From JAZKAR01 sp040389065 (GTDB lineage: Bacteria; Pseudomonadota; Gammaproteobacteria; Burkholderiales; Casimicrobiaceae), in the NCBI GenBank assembly GCA_040389065.1, contig JAZKAR010000005.1, positions 277,639 through 341,638 of the forward strand: a stretch of 64,000 nt of DNA, given 5' to 3'. The stretch is not shown here. Below are more model-generated notes on this DNA. The model was not told where the DNA came from, searched no databases, and saw only the letters and a list, made by a program, of their open reading frames with translations. How positions within the stretch are numbered: the first letter of the stretch is position 1.

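Noticed and set aside
63749..63994. Minus-strand frame coding a Leu-Val-Lys/Arg repeat
   Set aside because: Alternative phase of the ARE repeat. It has no existence outside the repeat and no start context; the ARE phase continues into the giant protein.
63792..64000. CRISPR array or minisatellite with spacers
   Set aside because: The units are contiguous 9-mers without spacers and they code.
1..64000. tRNA, rRNA, insertion sequences or integrase genes
   Set aside because: No cloverleaf, transposase-like frame or terminal inverted repeats were seen; the whole window is one coding frame.

Overview
This window appears to be the inside of one gene. On the minus strand, the frame whose codons start (in plus coordinates) at multiples of 3 stays open from base 64000 to base 1. 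I read it through by eye and found no in-frame stop, no promoter-like break and no second gene. That is at least 21,332 codons with both ends outside the window. The only interruption is a run of exactly 100 N (55970-56069), an assembly gap inside a tandem repeat. All other open frames are short shadows of this one.

The base composition is AT-rich (roughly mid-30s percent GC by eye), there are no introns, and the domains resemble effectors of intracellular or amoeba-associated bacteria: YopT/C58-like cysteine proteases, eukaryote-like kinases, an ABHD-type hydrolase and possible toxin-type glycosyltransferases. A host-associated bacterium, perhaps Legionellales-like, is my best guess. That is inference with low confidence; the sequence holds no marker gene.

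Layout from N to C terminus (right to left). 64000-63792: Ala-Arg-Glu tripeptide repeat. 63790-62590: helical segment. 62590-60400: disordered Ser/Arg/Pro-rich linker. 60350-59640: short acidic repeats. 59350-56790: coiled coil and duplicated helical segments. 56760-53180: charged coiled-coil repeat with a 165-residue period, containing the gap. 53180-45420: mixed linkers, a beta-rich repeat and a weak OTU-like segment. 45420-44845: clear C58-like protease module. 44330-41885: duplicated helical block. 41890-41280: Cys/His module. 41090-39060: two pseudokinase-like repeats. 37985-37370: kinase K1. 36060-35300: alpha/beta hydrolase. 34450-33640: second C58-like module. 33630-31070: TPR-like helices. 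31070-30480: possible glycosyltransferase. 28300-27640 and 27100-26560: further Cys/His modules, the second degenerate. 23630-19570: three Cys/His modules. 16575-15850: Cys/His module. 15420-14850: second possible glycosyltransferase. 13825-13130: Cys/His module. 12290-11640: kinase K2. 10330-9740 and 6190-5410: Cys/His modules. 4330-3660: kinase K3. 1280-560: last Cys/His module, nearly a copy of the one at 16 kb.

Three patterns stand out. First, there are at least twelve Cys...His modules whose Cys-to-His distance is usually 132-143 residues. Second, eleven copies of a GGGGTCAGACCCC palindromic element all read in the same phase (peptide SKGSDP) and mostly sit at module edges. Third, there are many internal duplications at every scale. 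Together they suggest a modular, shuffling, possibly self-processing giant effector or toxin, in the manner of a polyprotein or MARTX toxin. The self-processing idea is a hypothesis only.
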